Notes under the pieces: generated by a model
The model's database searches: none
What the model saw: the letters and a program-made list of their open reading frames with translations, nothing else
What the model was told of the DNA's origin: nothing
Assembly: GCA_964467785.1 (NCBI GenBank)
Contig: CAYXVB010000022.1
Span: forward strand, 1-31,712
Source: CAYXVB01 sp964467785
GTDB taxonomy: Bacteria; Bdellovibrionota; UBA1018
Reading direction: 5' to 3'
Length of the DNA: 31,712 nt
Made by a program: the position numbers and the translations under genes
In this document: piece by piece, positions 30,911-31,712 of the stretch
How positions within the stretch are numbered: position 1 is the first letter of the stretch
Layout of the letters: each line of letters opens with the position of its first letter

Positions 30911-31712
30911 TTAGTTGGCTCCTTCGGTGAGCGCCACGAGCTGATGTCCCAGCTTGTCGCGTTTGGTCGAGAGATAATGCTCGTTATGCGGATTGGAGGG
31001 CATCTCAATGGCCACGCGATTCAGCACGTGTAGTCCATAGGCATCGAGTCCGACGATCTTGCGCGGATTGTTGGTCAGTAGCATCAGGTCACGAGCTCCG
31101 AGGCTCTTGAGGATCTGGGCGCCGAGGCCGTAATGGCGGAGATCCGCTTGGAAGCCGAGGTGGCGGTTGGCTTCGACCGTATCCATGCCCTGGTCCTGAA
31201 GCTCATAGGCGCGGACTTTGTTTGCGAGGCCGATACCGCGGCCTTCGTGGTTGCGCATGTAGACCAGTACGCCTCGACCCGCTTCGGAAATCTGCCGGAG
31301 CGCTGCCTGAAGCTGCAGGCCGCAGTCGCAACGGAGCGAGCCGAAGGAGTCGCCGGTCAGGCACTCGGAGTGCACGCGCACGAGCGTGGGTTCGTCCCGG
31401 GAGAGGTCGCCCTTGACAAGCGCGACGTGCTCCGTGCCGTCGACCCGGCTGCGGAACGCGACCAGATCGAAATCCCCGAAGGCCGTGGGTAACCTGGACG
31501 TGGCGACGCGTTCGATGAGGGACTCGGTCTCCATGCGGTAGGCGATGAGGTCCTGGATCGTGACGATCGGGAGCTGGTGCTCGACGGCGAATTTTTTCAG
31601 ATCAGCCATCCGGGCCATGGTGCCGTCCTCGTTCATGATCTCGCAGATCACCGCGGCGGGGCGGAGTCCCTCGATACGCGCCAGATCCACTGAACCTTCC
31701 GTGTGGCCGGCC
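30911..31712 (-). CDS. ribBA: Bifunctional 3,4-DHBP synthase / GTP cyclohydrolase II (partial)
   Basis: The gene runs off the right edge; the last 260-odd residues are present. The first part, AGHTEGSVDLARIEGLRPAA and ICEIMNEDGTMARM, is the end of the RibB domain, which makes the four-carbon unit from ribulose 5-phosphate. The rest is the RibA domain, which opens GTP: HSECLTGDSFGSLRCDCG carries the three zinc Cys, NHEGRGIGL the catalytic loop, and TNNPRKIVGLDAYGL the GTP-binding end. All key residues look intact in this half. It is immediately upstream of ribH (3-base gap) and probably leads the operon. Any FMN riboswitch upstream lies beyond the window. Confidence 0.95.
   Translation of the reverse strand, partial: AGHTEGSVDLARIEGLRPAAVICEIMNEDGTMARMADLKKFAVEHQLPIVTIQDLIAYRMETESLIERVATSRLPTAFGDFDLVAFRSRVDGTEHVALVKGDLSRDEPTLVRVHSECLTGDSFGSLRCDCGLQLQAALRQISEAGRGVLVYMRNHEGRGIGLANKVRAYELQDQGMDTVEANRHLGFQADLRHYGLGAQILKSLGARDLMLLTNNPRKIVGLDAYGLHVLNRVAIEMPSNPHNEHYLSTKRDKLGHQLVALTEGAN

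Noticed and set aside
1..31712. tRNA, rRNA, insertion sequence, prophage or CRISPR features
   Set aside because: No cloverleaf, ribosomal RNA motif, transposase, integrase or regularly spaced repeat was seen on either strand.

Overview
The window is chromosomal DNA of a Gram-negative, GC-rich bacterium, probably a draft or metagenome assembly because a 10-N scaffold gap lies at 8020-8029. The Gram-negative call rests on beta-barrel proteins ending in Phe or near it, a SPOR protein, lipoboxes and many signal peptides. A Bdellovibrionota/deltaproteobacterial-like host is a guess that the sequence alone cannot prove. I see no rRNA, tRNA, insertion sequence, prophage or CRISPR array.

Layout. (1) 183-5473 is a lipid-metabolism block. 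On the minus strand a KAS III-like condensing enzyme overlaps an acyl-CoA ligase. Divergently, on the plus strand, come a FabG-like reductase, an exported alpha/beta hydrolase and a second alpha/beta hydrolase broken by an in-frame TAG. Long perfect hairpin terminators close both sides. The four enzyme families are those of ole (olefin/beta-lactone) clusters, but the condensing enzyme has lost the usual catalytic His and Asn. (2) 5637-6708 holds a small XRE regulator and, convergent with it, an OmpR-type response regulator broken by an in-frame TAA. (3) 6842-11835 (minus) is a DUF1015 gene split by the gap, preceded by a tightly packed envelope operon: a 607-aa exported protein, a membrane protein with a Cys-rich tail and a SPOR/beta-barrel protein. 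(4) 12011-13024 is a possible zinc metalloprotease (HETNH). (5) 13052-18266 (minus) is an RND/MMPL exporter, an exported alpha/beta hydrolase and an exported alpha-toroid protein with a class II terpene-cyclase DADDTA motif.

(6) 18402-25362 is mixed: an outer-membrane barrel, an 82-aa protein, a LysR-like regulator, a UvrC/Cho-like GIY-YIG nuclease, a family 4 glycosyltransferase, an MBL-fold hydrolase coupled to an exported protein, and a CHASE3 histidine kinase. (7) 25567-29362 holds two lipoproteins, a CBS-pair protein, a small exported protein, an ArsC-family reductase and a small membrane ORF. (8) 29459-31712 (minus) is a compact ribBA-ribH-CDF metal transporter operon that runs off the window.

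The leads most worth following are the ole-like block with its non-canonical condensing enzyme, the exported DADDTA protein beside an MMPL exporter, and two separate in-frame nonsense codons 1.4 kb apart in otherwise intact genes.
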